Shown here: positions 16,675-25,549 of the stretch, in pieces
Numbering within the stretch: position 1 is the stretch's first letter
How the letters are laid out: each line of letters starts with the position of its first letter
Source of the DNA: Dehalococcoidia bacterium
GTDB lineage: Bacteria > Chloroflexota > Dehalococcoidia > UBA2979
DNA length: 64,000 bases
Reading direction: 5' to 3'
Assembly: GCA_023228825.1 (NCBI GenBank)
Contig: JALOAL010000001.1
Span: forward strand, 62,001-126,000
Notes under the pieces: model-generated
The model's input: only the letters and a program-made list of their open reading frames with translations
The model's database searches: none
Told to the model about the DNA's origin: nothing
Program-made: the position numbers and the translations under genes

Positions 16675-18300
16675 CTAACGCCCTCGGTACGAGCGGCCGG
16701 CCACGAGGTCGTCGCCGAGGAGTTCCGAGACGGTGACGACGTGCAGGCCCCGGCGGTCGAAGTCGGCCAGGATGGCCGGGACCGCGTCCACCGTCGTCTC
16801 GTGGATGTCGTGCAGGAGCACGATAGAGCCGCGTCGGGCGTTCTCCGCCACGCGCTGCGCCACCAGCGCCGCGTCATGGTCAGCCCAGTCGCGCGGGTCC
16901 ACGGACCACAGCACCATCGGCATCCCCACCAGCGCCGCGGTGCGTTCGTCCATGGCGCCATACGGCGGACGCAGGAGTCGAGGGCGCTGGCCGGTCGCCG
17001 CCTTGATGGCGTCGTTCGTCTCGTCCACTTGTTCCTGGAGCGCGTCTCCGCCCAGTTTCGTGAGGTCACGGTGGTTGAACGTGTGGTTCCCCACCTCGTG
17101 GCCCTCGTCCACGATGCGGGCCACCATCTCCGGGCTGTATTGCACGCTGACGCCCACCACGAAGAACGTGGCGCGGCTGCCGTGCGCGGCCAATATGTCC
17201 AGCAAGCGTCCGGTGGGGCGGCCGGGGCCGTCATCGAACGTGAGGGCCACACACGCCACCTGCTCGCAGTCGACCGTGCCGCCCGGTGGGACCGAGGCGC
17301 CCGGCGTCTGGGTGGGGCCGGCGGTGGCCGTTGCCGTGGGCATCGCCGTTGCCGTGGGCATCGCCGTTGCCGTGGGGCTGGGGCTCGGCGTTGCCGTGGG
17401 CGGTGGGGGCGTCGGTGTCGGGGTCGGGGTCGGGGTCGCGAGCACGATCTCCGCGCTCGGGTTGGTCACCTCGCGCTGGGCCCGCAGCCCAAACTCCGAG
17501 AGCAGCGGCGCCACCGTGGCGTTCGGAATCACCACGCGAGGCTCCCCGGACGCGCCGGGGCCTACCTGGTACTCGTCGAACTCGATCAGCAGGTCGCCCT
17601 CCGGCGTGAAGCCGATCGCGTCGTAGTTCTCCTCCGTGGGCGCGGTGCCGCGCTCCATGAACTCCACATCCATGAGGTCCGGGCGTTCGTTCCGCAGCGT
17701 GTCCCGCACGATCTCGACCACCTGTTGTAGCGCCGCTTCGCCGTCCAGCAGCGCCGTGGCGGGCACGCGTTGGTGCGCGGCGGTGTCGAACCAGACCGTG
17801 GTGGCCAGGTTCGCGCCGCCCGCGCCGAAGAACTCATACTGCTCCAGGCGCACGCCGATCACCGAGCCGGACGCCACGATGAACTCGAAACTGACGTTGA
17901 ATTCAGGCATCGCCAGGGAACCCTGTAGCGGCGGCCCCAGGTGCTCGTCGAAGGCCGCGCGCGCGGCCTGGATGATGGCCCACAATTCGTCGCCCAGCAG
18001 CGGGTAGCCGTCGATCACTGGCCACGTGGCGTAATAGTTGAACGGGTCGCGGAGGCGGCTCGCGGCCTGCGTGTCGAGGCCTTCGATCCACTCCGGGACC
18101 ACCCGGGCATACTCCGCCACCGCGTACTCCTCGGCCGTGGGCGAGGGGGGCGGGGTCGCCTCGCGCGTCGGGGACGGCGAGGCGCTGGGCGTGGCGTCCG
18201 AGTCGCCGCCGAGGCAGCCGCCCGCGAGCAGGGCGACGGCGCCGAGGAGTAAGAGGCGCGCGAGGAGGTGGGCGCGCGCGCGCCGCAGGGAGATCGCCAA
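16675..18300 (-). CDS. Lipoprotein with DUF3298-like and NodB polysaccharide deacetylase domains (PdaC-like)
   Basis: The 541-residue protein starts with a lipoprotein signal (LLGAVALLAGGC). Residues about 60-275 resemble the DUF3298/DUF4163 region of RsiV and PdaC proteins. A Thr/Pro linker (about 285-340) follows, then a NodB deacetylase domain with TFDDGPGRPTG near residue 352, metal ligands HTFNH near 402, RPPYGAMD, and a final LLHDIH motif. The fold and order match Bacillus PdaC, which removes acetyl groups from peptidoglycan or chitin-like sugars. It is probably anchored on the outer face of the membrane. A 42-base near-perfect palindrome lies 46 bases before its start. Confidence 0.85.
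   Translation of the reverse strand: MAISLRRARAHLLARLLLLGAVALLAGGCLGGDSDATPSASPSPTREATPPPSPTAEEYAVAEYARVVPEWIEGLDTQAASRLRDPFNYYATWPVIDGYPLLGDELWAIIQAARAAFDEHLGPPLQGSLAMPEFNVSFEFIVASGSVIGVRLEQYEFFGAGGANLATTVWFDTAAHQRVPATALLDGEAALQQVVEIVRDTLRNERPDLMDVEFMERGTAPTEENYDAIGFTPEGDLLIEFDEYQVGPGASGEPRVVIPNATVAPLLSEFGLRAQREVTNPSAEIVLATPTPTPTPTPPPPTATPSPSPTATAMPTATAMPTATATAGPTQTPGASVPPGGTVDCEQVACVALTFDDGPGRPTGRLLDILAAHGSRATFFVVGVSVQYSPEMVARIVDEGHEVGNHTFNHRDLTKLGGDALQEQVDETNDAIKAATGQRPRLLRPPYGAMDERTAALVGMPMVLWSVDPRDWADHDAALVAQRVAENARRGSIVLLHDIHETTVDAVPAILADFDRRGLHVVTVSELLGDDLVAGRSYRGR
17327..17380 (-). repeat. 18-bp repeats encoding the Thr/Pro linker
   Basis: Near-identical 18-base units GCCGTTGCCGTGGGCATC occur two and a half times, followed by shorter GTCGGG repeats to about 17440. 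They encode the low-complexity PTATAM and TPTP linker between the two domains of the deacetylase. Confidence 0.8.
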
Positions 18301-18345
18301 TGGGGGCTCCGCTCAGACCCGGGAACACGTTCCGGCCCTCTAGAC

Positions 18346-18387
18346 GACCACATCCCGATGACTCGCGCGAGTCATCAGGATGTGGTC
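18346..18387. repeat. 42-bp near-perfect palindrome
   Basis: Two 21-base arms meet with no loop and only one mismatch, around the core GATGACTCGCGCGAGTCATC. On minus-strand RNA the mismatch becomes a G-U pair. It lies between tRNA-Arg and the deacetylase, 46 bases upstream of the deacetylase start, with no T-run. Confidence 0.85.
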
Positions 18388-18599
18388 GGCCATCCCATGG
18401 GGTGGGCGTCAGGCGCATCCCTTCAAGATCCCGTTCCAGTACAGCCGTCGTACCTCGCGGCGTCCGGGGCGCCTCGGACACCGCGAGCAAGTTCGTCACG
18501 AGCGTGGGGGCCTGTTTGCGGATGGCCGCGCCGGTCTTGCTCGCCGGCAGGTTGCGCCGATTGCCCCCAGTGCGACGGCGTCGATACACTCGCAGGCAC

Positions 18600-18674
18600 G
18601 CCCCCGTAGCTCAGGGGATAGAGCACCGGCCTCCGGAGCCGGGTGCGCAGGTTCGAATCCTGCCGGGGGTACCA
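18600..18674 (+). tRNA. tRNA-Arg (anticodon CCG)
   Basis: The cloverleaf is complete: acceptor GCCCCCG with CGGGGGT, D-arm GCTC, anticodon loop CTCCGGA between CCGGC and GCCGG, T-loop TTCGAAT, and an encoded CCA. The first acceptor pair is G-U. Confidence 0.96.
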
Positions 18675-18720
18675 CTCGCTCTCCGGGCGGACCAGCGCGC
18701 CGGACGATGCTTCCTCACCT

Positions 18721-19215
18721 ATGAGACAAACCGAGACCTATACCGAACAGATCGCCGCCACACGCGCCTTCAGATGGCTCGTCTGGGGCGTGGTAGCCGT
18801 CTCCGTGGGCATCGGCGCGGTGGTGATGGTGATCGAGGGCGACCGCTGGGCCTCCGCGCTCAGCATCGCCTTCGCCGTGGCGCTGCTGCTGGTGCTGGAC
18901 CGCTGGTTCATGACCCTGCACGTCCGGGTGGACTCGGACGGCGTGGTGGCGCGCTTCGGGCCGTTCTCCAAGCGCCTGCGGCCCTCGGACATCGCGGACG
19001 TGGTGGGCGAGCCGTACCGGTGGATGTTGTACGGCGGCTGGGGGATACGCTGGGGCTTCGGCCGCCGGCGTGCGTGGACCGTCCCGTTCCTGAACCAGGG
19101 CGTGGCGGTCGCGCTACAGGACGGCTCGCGATACTTCATTTCCAGTCGGCAGCCGGAGCGCCTGCGCTCCGCCATCGTCCAGACGATCGAGGCACGCGGG
19201 GGGACTCGTGGGTAG
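18721..19215 (+). CDS. Small membrane protein with PH-like domain
   Basis: The 164-residue protein has two membrane helices (about residues 17-37 and 44-62) followed by a soluble segment of about 90 residues. The order of a helix pair, then short strands such as VRVDSDGVVARFGPFSKRLRPSDI and a final helix (PERLRSAIVQTIEAR), resembles bacterial PH-like (bPH) domains. The frame runs from the tRNA, but ATG 18721 is the first start outside it; no clear Shine-Dalgarno is visible. Its end overlaps the next gene by 8 bases. Function is unknown. Confidence 0.7.
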   Translation: MRQTETYTEQIAATRAFRWLVWGVVAVSVGIGAVVMVIEGDRWASALSIAFAVALLLVLDRWFMTLHVRVDSDGVVARFGPFSKRLRPSDIADVVGEPYRWMLYGGWGIRWGFGRRRAWTVPFLNQGVAVALQDGSRYFISSRQPERLRSAIVQTIEARGGTRG

Positions 19216-19981
19216 AAGCAACCGAAGGCGGCGCCGCCGGCAGCAGGGCGAACTGCACGAGCCGATCGGCCAGGTCGAGTTTCCCGGCGTGATGGGGTGG
19301 ATGCAGCGGAACGGGAAGGTCCTGTTCCTGCTCGGCATCGTCTTCATGATCCTGAGCGTGGGCGCGGGCGCGTTCGCCAGCGGCCTCTCGTCACCGACCG
19401 AGGTGGCCCAGACCCCCACGCCGACCGCCAGCCCCACCGTCACGGATCCGGACGCCACGCCCACCGAGCCGCCCATCGAGCGTCGTTACTCGGCGGCGCC
19501 GGAGATGGCGCTGGAGGAGGGCGTGGACTACCGCGCAGTCATCCGCCTCGAGTCCGGCGAGGTCACGATCGACCTGCTGGAGGACGAGGCGCCGGGCTTC
19601 GTCAACAACTTCGTCTTCCTGGCGCAGAACCACTTCTATGACGGCCTGACGTTCCACCGCGTGATCCCCGGCTTCGTCGCGCAGGCGGGGGATCCGCTGG
19701 GCAGCGGCACAGGAGGTCCCGGCTACAACCTGCAGGACGAGGCGAACGCGCTCACCTTCGAGCGCGGCGTGCTCTCCATGGCCAGGTCCAGCCAGGGCGT
19801 GAGCGGATCGCAGTTCTTCATCACCCTGGGCCCCGCGCCGCACCTGAACGCGGACTTCACCGTGTTCGGCCGCGTGGAGGACGGCATGGACCTGCTGGAA
19901 GCGCTGACGCCGCGAAACCCGGACCGGCCCGCCCAGCCCACGGGCGACACCATCCTGAGCATCGAAATCCTGGAGGAGTAG
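19208..19981 (+). CDS. Membrane-anchored cyclophilin-type peptidyl-prolyl isomerase
   Basis: This 257-residue protein has a basic N-terminus, a membrane helix near residues 38-58, a Thr/Pro linker, and a cyclophilin domain from about residue 95. Catalytic-core features are FYDGLTFHRVIPGFVAQAGDP, the GTGGPGYNLQDE loop, SQFFITLGPAPHLNADFTVFGRV, and the conserved FHR arginine. The start is GTG, overlapping the previous gene by 8 bases. It probably folds proteins outside the membrane, while the next gene encodes a soluble paralogue. Confidence 0.9.
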   Translation: MGRSNRRRRRRQQGELHEPIGQVEFPGVMGWMQRNGKVLFLLGIVFMILSVGAGAFASGLSSPTEVAQTPTPTASPTVTDPDATPTEPPIERRYSAAPEMALEEGVDYRAVIRLESGEVTIDLLEDEAPGFVNNFVFLAQNHFYDGLTFHRVIPGFVAQAGDPLGSGTGGPGYNLQDEANALTFERGVLSMARSSQGVSGSQFFITLGPAPHLNADFTVFGRVEDGMDLLEALTPRNPDRPAQPTGDTILSIEILEE

Positions 19982-19985
19982 CCAC

Positions 19986-20489
19986 ATGGCCAAGCAGTAC
20001 GAAGCCGCACCGGCGATGACGATCGACCCGGGCAAGTCCTACACGGCGGTCATCAAGACCGAGCATGGCGAGATCCGCGCGCGTCTGCTGACAGACGTGG
20101 CCCCCAACACCGTGAACAACTTCGTCTTCCTTGCCCGCGAGGGGTTCTATGACGGCACCACCTTCCACCGGGTGATCCCGGGCTTCGTGGCGCAGGGAGG
20201 CGACCCCACGGGCAGCGGCACCGGTGGCCCCGGCTACCGCTTCCCGGACGAACTCTCTGACACCCCCTTTGTCACGGGCGTGCTGGGGATGGCCAACGCC
20301 GGCCCGAACACCAACGGCTCGCAGTTCTACCTCATGCTGGGCGACGCCCCCCACCTCACCGGCCGCTACACCGCCTTCGGGCAGGTGGAGGAGGGCCTGG
20401 ACGTCCTGCAGGCCATCCGCACCCGCGACCCGGAGTCTGACCCGAACCCGGGCGACCAGATGCTCTCCGTCACCATCGTCGAGGAGTAA
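19986..20489 (+). CDS. Cytoplasmic cyclophilin-type peptidyl-prolyl isomerase
   Basis: This 167-residue protein is a single cyclophilin domain without signal peptide, with FYDGTTFHRVIPGFVAQGGDP, GTGGPGYRFPDE and NGSQFYLMLGDAPHL. It follows the anchored cyclophilin by four bases and is closely similar to it, so the pair looks like a tandem duplication specialised for two compartments. GGAGGAG precedes its ATG. Confidence 0.92.
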   Translation: MAKQYEAAPAMTIDPGKSYTAVIKTEHGEIRARLLTDVAPNTVNNFVFLAREGFYDGTTFHRVIPGFVAQGGDPTGSGTGGPGYRFPDELSDTPFVTGVLGMANAGPNTNGSQFYLMLGDAPHLTGRYTAFGQVEEGLDVLQAIRTRDPESDPNPGDQMLSVTIVEE

Positions 20490-20512
20490 CGCGGGCCTCG
20501 CGGCGTAGCGAA

Positions 20513-20541
20513 GACCTCGAGGCGTAGCGCGCCTCGAGGTC
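20513..20541 (+). terminator. Hairpin after the cyclophilin genes
   Basis: A 12-bp stem, GACCTCGAGGCG and CGCCTCGAGGTC, closes a five-base loop. There is no T-run, so this may be a weak or Rho-aided stop or a 3' stability hairpin. Confidence 0.5.
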
Positions 20542-20628
20542 GCCGCCGGTCCCCACCGCCTTCGTCAGACGTCCCACCGTACGGAGCCAGCCCCCAGATG
20601 CCGATAGTCCCGGCGAAGGGGGAGGCGT

Positions 20629-21354
20629 ATGCCCGGCGGTGGCCGACACGCATGGCCTGAATTGGACGCGCCCGTACTGCTCGCTGGCGACGCCGAGGCA
20701 GACCTGGGCGCGCTGGCGGAGGTGCTCGCCCGCAGAGACCAGTGGGGCACGCCTCACAGCATCGCCAGCGGCATCCCGGCCGCCTGCGCGGCGCTGCGCC
20801 TCTCCGAGTTCGCCGTGGTGGTCGCGGACGTGGGCACCACGGACGAAGCGCTGACCATCCTGCGCGCCGCAGGCCGAGGGCGCCCGGCGGCGCGGGTGAT
20901 CTGTCTCCTCCCGCCGCACTACCAGATCGCCCCCGGCCTGGAGGCGTACATACAGGGTGCGGCGTTCGCCGTGCTCCGCCACCCGTTGCCCGGTGTGGAC
21001 GTGCGCGCCCTTGTCCAGATGGCAGGCCAGGACTACGCGCGCGAGCGCGCGGGGGTGCGTTCGGCACACCCACACGGCCCGCACAGCACAAGCACCCACG
21101 GCACACGCACCGACGGCGCAGGCACGGACGGGGACCGCTGGCGGCATGCGCAGGACCACCTGGCCGCGGCGCTGCGCCTCATGGTGGAGGAGTCGACCGG
21201 CCAGCCCTCGGCTCCCGAGACCGAGGTCGTGATCATGCGGGCCGTGGCGGCGGCCTCGCGTGCGGCGCGCACGGGGGACGACGGTCCGGGGCTGCTGGAG
21301 GCGGTGGCGCGGGCGCTCCTGCCCCCGCAGGCGCGGGGCCGAGATGCCGCGTAG
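20629..21354 (+). CDS. Receiver-like domain protein of unknown function
   Basis: The 241-residue product has an N-terminal alpha/beta segment like a degenerate response-regulator receiver: APVLLAGDAEADLGALAEVLA, a strand VVVADVGTTDEALTILRAAG where the phospho-acceptor Asp might lie, and LRHPLPGVDVRALVQMAG. A His/Thr/Gly-rich linker of about 30 residues separates it from a helical C-terminal segment. GGGGGAGG lies just before the ATG. It precedes the GGDEF sensor gene on the same strand, with a small minus-strand gene between, so it may act in the same signalling pathway. This is inferred only from position. Confidence 0.55.
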   Translation: MPGGGRHAWPELDAPVLLAGDAEADLGALAEVLARRDQWGTPHSIASGIPAACAALRLSEFAVVVADVGTTDEALTILRAAGRGRPAARVICLLPPHYQIAPGLEAYIQGAAFAVLRHPLPGVDVRALVQMAGQDYARERAGVRSAHPHGPHSTSTHGTRTDGAGTDGDRWRHAQDHLAAALRLMVEESTGQPSAPETEVVIMRAVAAASRAARTGDDGPGLLEAVARALLPPQARGRDAA

Positions 21355-21390
21355 GTCAGGGAGGGGCGGACGGTTGGGCGGCGGACGCGG

Positions 21391-21603
21391 TCAGCGCGCT
21401 GCGGCGGCTGCGCGGTCCTTGCTCGCCTTGCGCTCCACCAGCGCCATGATCCCGAACGAGGGGATGAAGAAGGCGAACGCGATCAACGACGGAACCCACC
21501 ACGCCCCGATCAGCATCAGCAGACCCAGGGCGAGTGAGAACGACATGCCCAGGATCGATCCGATCCGGGCGACGAGGACGTAGGCGGGAATTCCTTCTGG
21601 CAT
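21391..21603 (-). CDS. Small two-helix membrane protein
   Basis: The 70-residue product MPEGIPAYVLVARIG... has two hydrophobic helices and a basic, Ala-rich C-terminus (VERKASKDRAAAAAR). Its ATG (21603) overlaps the ATG of the divergent GGDEF gene (21602), with no Shine-Dalgarno. A promoter with TTGTCC and TACGAT (21617-21645) would place its transcription start only a few bases upstream, so it may be translated from a nearly leaderless mRNA. The function is unknown. Confidence 0.6.
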   Translation of the reverse strand: MPEGIPAYVLVARIGSILGMSFSLALGLLMLIGAWWVPSLIAFAFFIPSFGIMALVERKASKDRAAAAAR

Positions 21604-24600
21604 GGCTCTAGGACGAATCGTAGCAACGGCCGGGGGTGGGGACAACGCGCAGGCGTCGTCCTCCGTCACCACGTCCCCGCTGGGCGACATCCGGGCGCTC
21701 TGGCGCGCCCACCGCGTGGTCAGCGCGCTCATGCTGACGGTGCCGTTCCTGACGTGGGCCACCACGGGGCAGGTGCTCCCCGCGCTCTTCGTCCCCGGCG
21801 TCCTGTTCATGATCCTCACGCAGGCGGAGGCGGTGCTGGTGCCGCGCCTGTCCGAGGGCTCCCGTGTGTGGGTCGTGGTCGCCTTCCGCGTGGTCTACAT
21901 GGCGCTGGTGGTGGTGGGGGTGCCCGCCATGGCCCCGTGGCCCTGGCTGACGCCGTCCCTGCTAGGCCTCATGGTGCTCAACTCCGCGCTGATCCTGCCG
22001 GGGAGGGCGCTGGCGGTGCTGACCACAGGCGCCTCGCTGGCCAACGTGCTCGCGGCGGCCCTGCCTCGCTGGGGCGGCATCCGCCTGGCAGAGGGCCTCA
22101 CCGAGCGCATGGCGGAGCCGCTGGAGGTGCTGGTCTTCTCCGCCGTGGTCTTCCCGGCCTGCGCGCTGTTCCTCCACGTCCGCGGCCGCCGCACGCGCGA
22201 GATCCGAGGCCGCCTCGAACGGACCATCGGCGACCTCCGCGCGGTGCGCGACGATCTGGAGGCCTCGCAGGAACAGTTGCGGCGCTGGAACCGCCAGTTG
22301 AACGCGGAGGTGGACCTCCAGACCAACGCGCTGGAGGAACGTAACCGCTACCTCTCCATCATCAACGCGGTCTCCTTCGCGCTGGCCGAGCCCATGGACG
22401 ACTCGCGTGCGCTGGAGCGGGCCGTGCGCCTGGTGGCCCGCCTGCTGGGCGTCCGCGCGGCGCAGGCCTACACCCGTGAACGCGCGGGCGAGGTGGTGGA
22501 TCTCTTTGTGACCGTGGCGCCAGAGGACCTGCACGCACCGCGCCTGCCGGAGGCGCTGCTGCGTTCTGTTGCGCGCACCGGCCGCCCGCTCACCTCCACG
22601 CACCCGGACTGGGAGCCGGACGTGGAACTGCCGGACCTGGGCGAGCCCTACCACGTGGTGCCGCTGGTCGCGAAGGGCCGCGTGCTCGGCTCGTTCGCGC
22701 TCATCGGCGACGGAACGCTCACCAGCGACGACGACGGCCGTCACTTGCTGCTGCTCGTGGGGCGAGAGATGGGCGTGGCGCTGGAGAACGCCCGGCTCTA
22801 CCAGGAGGCGGTCGAGAAGGCCGCGCGCGAGGAGTTCCTGGCGGAGGTCACGCGCCTCCTCAACGGCGGCGCCCGCGGCGAGCGCGCGCTGCCCGGCGTG
22901 CTGGAGGCGCTCATCGGTCAGACCGGCGCGCGGGAGGCGCTACTGGTGTCGCTGCCCGAGGGCTCACGCGACTTCGTGATCGCGGGCACCGCCGCCGTGG
23001 ACGACGCGCCCTCCTGGCTCGAACCGGTCGCGCGCTCGCTGACCAGCCTGGTGAACGACCGCTCGGCGCCGCTGGTGCTGGGCGCGGGTGGCGAGAGCCC
23101 GCTCTCCGGCGCGCTCGTGACCCGCGGCGTCACCTCGGTTGTGGTGGCGCCCATCTTCGCCACGCGCAGTGGGGTGATGCCCACCCTGCGTCGAGGCGGC
23201 GCGGACGACGGCTCCGGCGACCTGCGTCCGGGCGTCTCGCTGGCGGGCGCGCTCCTCGTGGCCTCCGGGTCGCCCGAGCCGTGGGGGGAGGATCAGACGT
23301 CGCTGCTGCACCGCGTGGCGGAGGTGATCGCGCGGCGCGTGCAGGCGGACGAACTGGTGGCCGTGCAGCAGCAGCGTATCCGTGAACTGACCGGCCTGGC
23401 GGAGGTGGCGCGCACCATGCAGTCCGGCGCGGACGTGGAGCGCCTCTACAACGGCTTCGCCACCGCCCTCCATCACCTGCTCCCCTACGAGCACCTCTAC
23501 ATCGCCCGCCTGGACGAGGCCGGCCTGCTCACCGGCGTGCCGGCCTTCGGGCTGCGCGGACGGCCAGACACGCCCGGGCCCTCGCTTCCCGCAGACGGCG
23601 CCCATCCGTGGTTCGCCTCCCGCGAGCCCATCCTCTGGCGACGCGGCGAGGGCCACGCGCCCGCCTTTGTGCCGGAGGACGCGCGGAACGCCGTGGTGGT
23701 GCCCATGCGGCCCAAGGGCCAGATGCTGGGCGTGGCCGTGGTGGTGGTCCCGCGTCCGCTCCGGAGCGACCAGGTGCACATTGTGGAGCAGGCGGTGGAG
23801 CAGTTGTCGCTCGCCCTGGACGGAGCCTCGCTCTACCAGCAGGCCACGGCGCGCGCCTCGCACATCCAGGCGCTGAGCAACTTGGCGCGCATCGTGGCGT
23901 CCGTGGTCAATTTGCGCGAGGCGTTCGCCGCGTTCTCGGAGGAGGTGCGCTGGCTGATCCCCTTCGACCGGGCGGTGATGTTCTTGCTGGACGAGAGCGG
24001 CGAGGCCGTGGAGCCCTACGCCACCTACCCGGAGGACGTGCAGCCAGAGGGCCCCACGCCCACCGCTGGCTCCGTGGCCAGCGTGCCCATTGCCCTGGGC
24101 TCTGCGGTGACGGTGCGCCGCGACGACCCTCGCCACGCCGGGCTCGACTGGTCCCTGCTGGGCGACGACGCACGCGAGGTGGCCGCGGTGCCCGTGCGCC
24201 AGGGCGAGCGCACCTCTGCGGTGTTCGCGCTGGTGAACAACAACGTGGGCGAGTACGACATGAGCGAGTTGGACGCGCTGGAGGAGGTGGCCGGACTGCT
24301 CGCGGTCACCATCGAACGGCTGCGCCTGTACGAGCACGCGGACCACAGCGCGAAGCACGACCTGCTGACCGGCCTGCCGAACTACCGCTACCTGCAGGAG
24401 CGCCTGCACGACCTGCGGCTGGGCATCACGGACGTGGGGCGCAGCGCGGCCATGGTGATCGACATGGACAACCTCAAGACCTTCAACGACCTCCTGGGCC
24501 ACGAGTCCGGCGACCGCGTGATCGAGATTGTGGCGCGAGAGTTGCGCGCGGCCTGCCGCCAGCAGGACTTCGTCGCGCGCACCGGGGGTGACGAGTTCGT

Positions 24601-25357
24601 GATCGTGATGGAGGGCGCCGGTACGGAGGCGGCCTCCGCCGTGGCGGACCGCATCCACGAGGCCTTGCACGAGGCCCACCTGGAGATCCCGGACGCCCCG
24701 GTGCGTATCGGCGTGTCGATCGGCGTGGCGGAAGCCCCGGCGGACGCGGAGACCACGGGCGAACTGCTGCAGGCCGCAGACCAGGCGATGTACGACGCCA
24801 AGGTGGGCGGCGGCCAGCGCACGCGCACGGCGCGGGCCCACCACGGCGGCTCGGACTCCCTGCGCTCGCTCCGAGGCCGCGAGGTGCGCCTGGCAGAGAC
24901 GCTCTTCCACGCCCTGACCTCCGGCGCCACCGTGGAGGAGATGTCCGCCATCAGCACCGCCGCCCGCTGGCTGGGCGCGGTCATCCTGCGCGCGGGCACG
25001 CCGCCGGAGGTGTTGCCACAACTGCGCCTGCTGGTCGCCTCCCGCGCCTCGAGACGCCTAGCCGCGCCGTCTACCAACCAGGACCAGTCGCTGGCGCACT
25101 ACCTGGTGGGACGGATCTACCGAGACTGGAAGAGCATCAACCTCGAAGCGTCGGAGACCGTGACGCTCCTCATCCCCGCCATGCTGGACATCGCCTGGAT
25201 GATGCTGCCGCGCCCGGCGGGGGAGGGCCTGACCGTGGAGCGCGCTCTCGCGCGCTACCTGGACATGTACCCCCACGCCGCCATGCACAAGGACTGGCCC
25301 ACCATCGACGAGATCGTGCGCAGCAACATCGACCGCCGCGCACAGGACGCAGCCTGA
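21602..25357 (+). CDS. Multi-GAF diguanylate cyclase with N-terminal membrane region
   Basis: The 1251-residue protein begins with about six membrane helices (residues 40-200), then a coiled coil (about 205-255), then four GAF-like sensor blocks (roughly 255-400, 420-585, 600-740, 760-905). A GGDEF domain (about 915-1085) has the intact signature RTGGDEFVIVM and an RQQD inhibitory I-site five residues before it, so it should make c-di-GMP under feedback control. The last 150 residues are helical and unrecognised. There is no EAL domain. ATG 21602 lacks a Shine-Dalgarno, so a later start is possible. Signals sensed are unknown. Confidence 0.88.
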   Translation: MALGRIVATAGGGDNAQASSSVTTSPLGDIRALWRAHRVVSALMLTVPFLTWATTGQVLPALFVPGVLFMILTQAEAVLVPRLSEGSRVWVVVAFRVVYMALVVVGVPAMAPWPWLTPSLLGLMVLNSALILPGRALAVLTTGASLANVLAAALPRWGGIRLAEGLTERMAEPLEVLVFSAVVFPACALFLHVRGRRTREIRGRLERTIGDLRAVRDDLEASQEQLRRWNRQLNAEVDLQTNALEERNRYLSIINAVSFALAEPMDDSRALERAVRLVARLLGVRAAQAYTRERAGEVVDLFVTVAPEDLHAPRLPEALLRSVARTGRPLTSTHPDWEPDVELPDLGEPYHVVPLVAKGRVLGSFALIGDGTLTSDDDGRHLLLLVGREMGVALENARLYQEAVEKAAREEFLAEVTRLLNGGARGERALPGVLEALIGQTGAREALLVSLPEGSRDFVIAGTAAVDDAPSWLEPVARSLTSLVNDRSAPLVLGAGGESPLSGALVTRGVTSVVVAPIFATRSGVMPTLRRGGADDGSGDLRPGVSLAGALLVASGSPEPWGEDQTSLLHRVAEVIARRVQADELVAVQQQRIRELTGLAEVARTMQSGADVERLYNGFATALHHLLPYEHLYIARLDEAGLLTGVPAFGLRGRPDTPGPSLPADGAHPWFASREPILWRRGEGHAPAFVPEDARNAVVVPMRPKGQMLGVAVVVVPRPLRSDQVHIVEQAVEQLSLALDGASLYQQATARASHIQALSNLARIVASVVNLREAFAAFSEEVRWLIPFDRAVMFLLDESGEAVEPYATYPEDVQPEGPTPTAGSVASVPIALGSAVTVRRDDPRHAGLDWSLLGDDAREVAAVPVRQGERTSAVFALVNNNVGEYDMSELDALEEVAGLLAVTIERLRLYEHADHSAKHDLLTGLPNYRYLQERLHDLRLGITDVGRSAAMVIDMDNLKTFNDLLGHESGDRVIEIVARELRAACRQQDFVARTGGDEFVIVMEGAGTEAASAVADRIHEALHEAHLEIPDAPVRIGVSIGVAEAPADAETTGELLQAADQAMYDAKVGGGQRTRTARAHHGGSDSLRSLRGREVRLAETLFHALTSGATVEEMSAISTAARWLGAVILRAGTPPEVLPQLRLLVASRASRRLAAPSTNQDQSLAHYLVGRIYRDWKSINLEASETVTLLIPAMLDIAWMMLPRPAGEGLTVERALARYLDMYPHAAMHKDWPTIDEIVRSNIDRRAQDAA
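21617..21645 (-). promoter_or_regulatory. Promoter of the small membrane protein, inside the GGDEF gene start
   Basis: On the minus strand TTGTCC (21640-21645) and TACGAT (21617-21622) are 17 bases apart. The promoter sits within the first codons of the divergent GGDEF gene. Confidence 0.45.
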
Positions 25358-25380
25358 GGGACACGAGAGGTCAGGAAAAG

Positions 25381-25457
25381 TGGTCGGGGCGCGCGGATTT
25401 GAACCGCGGGCCTCTGCGTCCCAAACGCAGCGCTCTGCCAGGCTGAGCTACGCCCCG
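25381..25457 (-). tRNA. tRNA-Pro (anticodon TGG)
   Basis: The minus strand gives acceptor CGGGGCG with CGCCCCG, anticodon loop TTTGGGA between CTGCG and CGCAG, T-loop TTCAAAT, and an encoded CCA. Confidence 0.96.
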
Positions 25458-25549
25458 ATGCCGGCCGCTCCGAGGGCTGGCCGCTTCCTATCTTCGCCGA
25501 CAGCGGCGTGTCAGTCACGCCCCGCCAGTCTGCGCTCCCGCAGCGAGCG

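Noticed and set aside
22964..25021. Long open frame antisense to the GGDEF gene
   Set aside because: Shadow of the clear GAF/GGDEF coding region.
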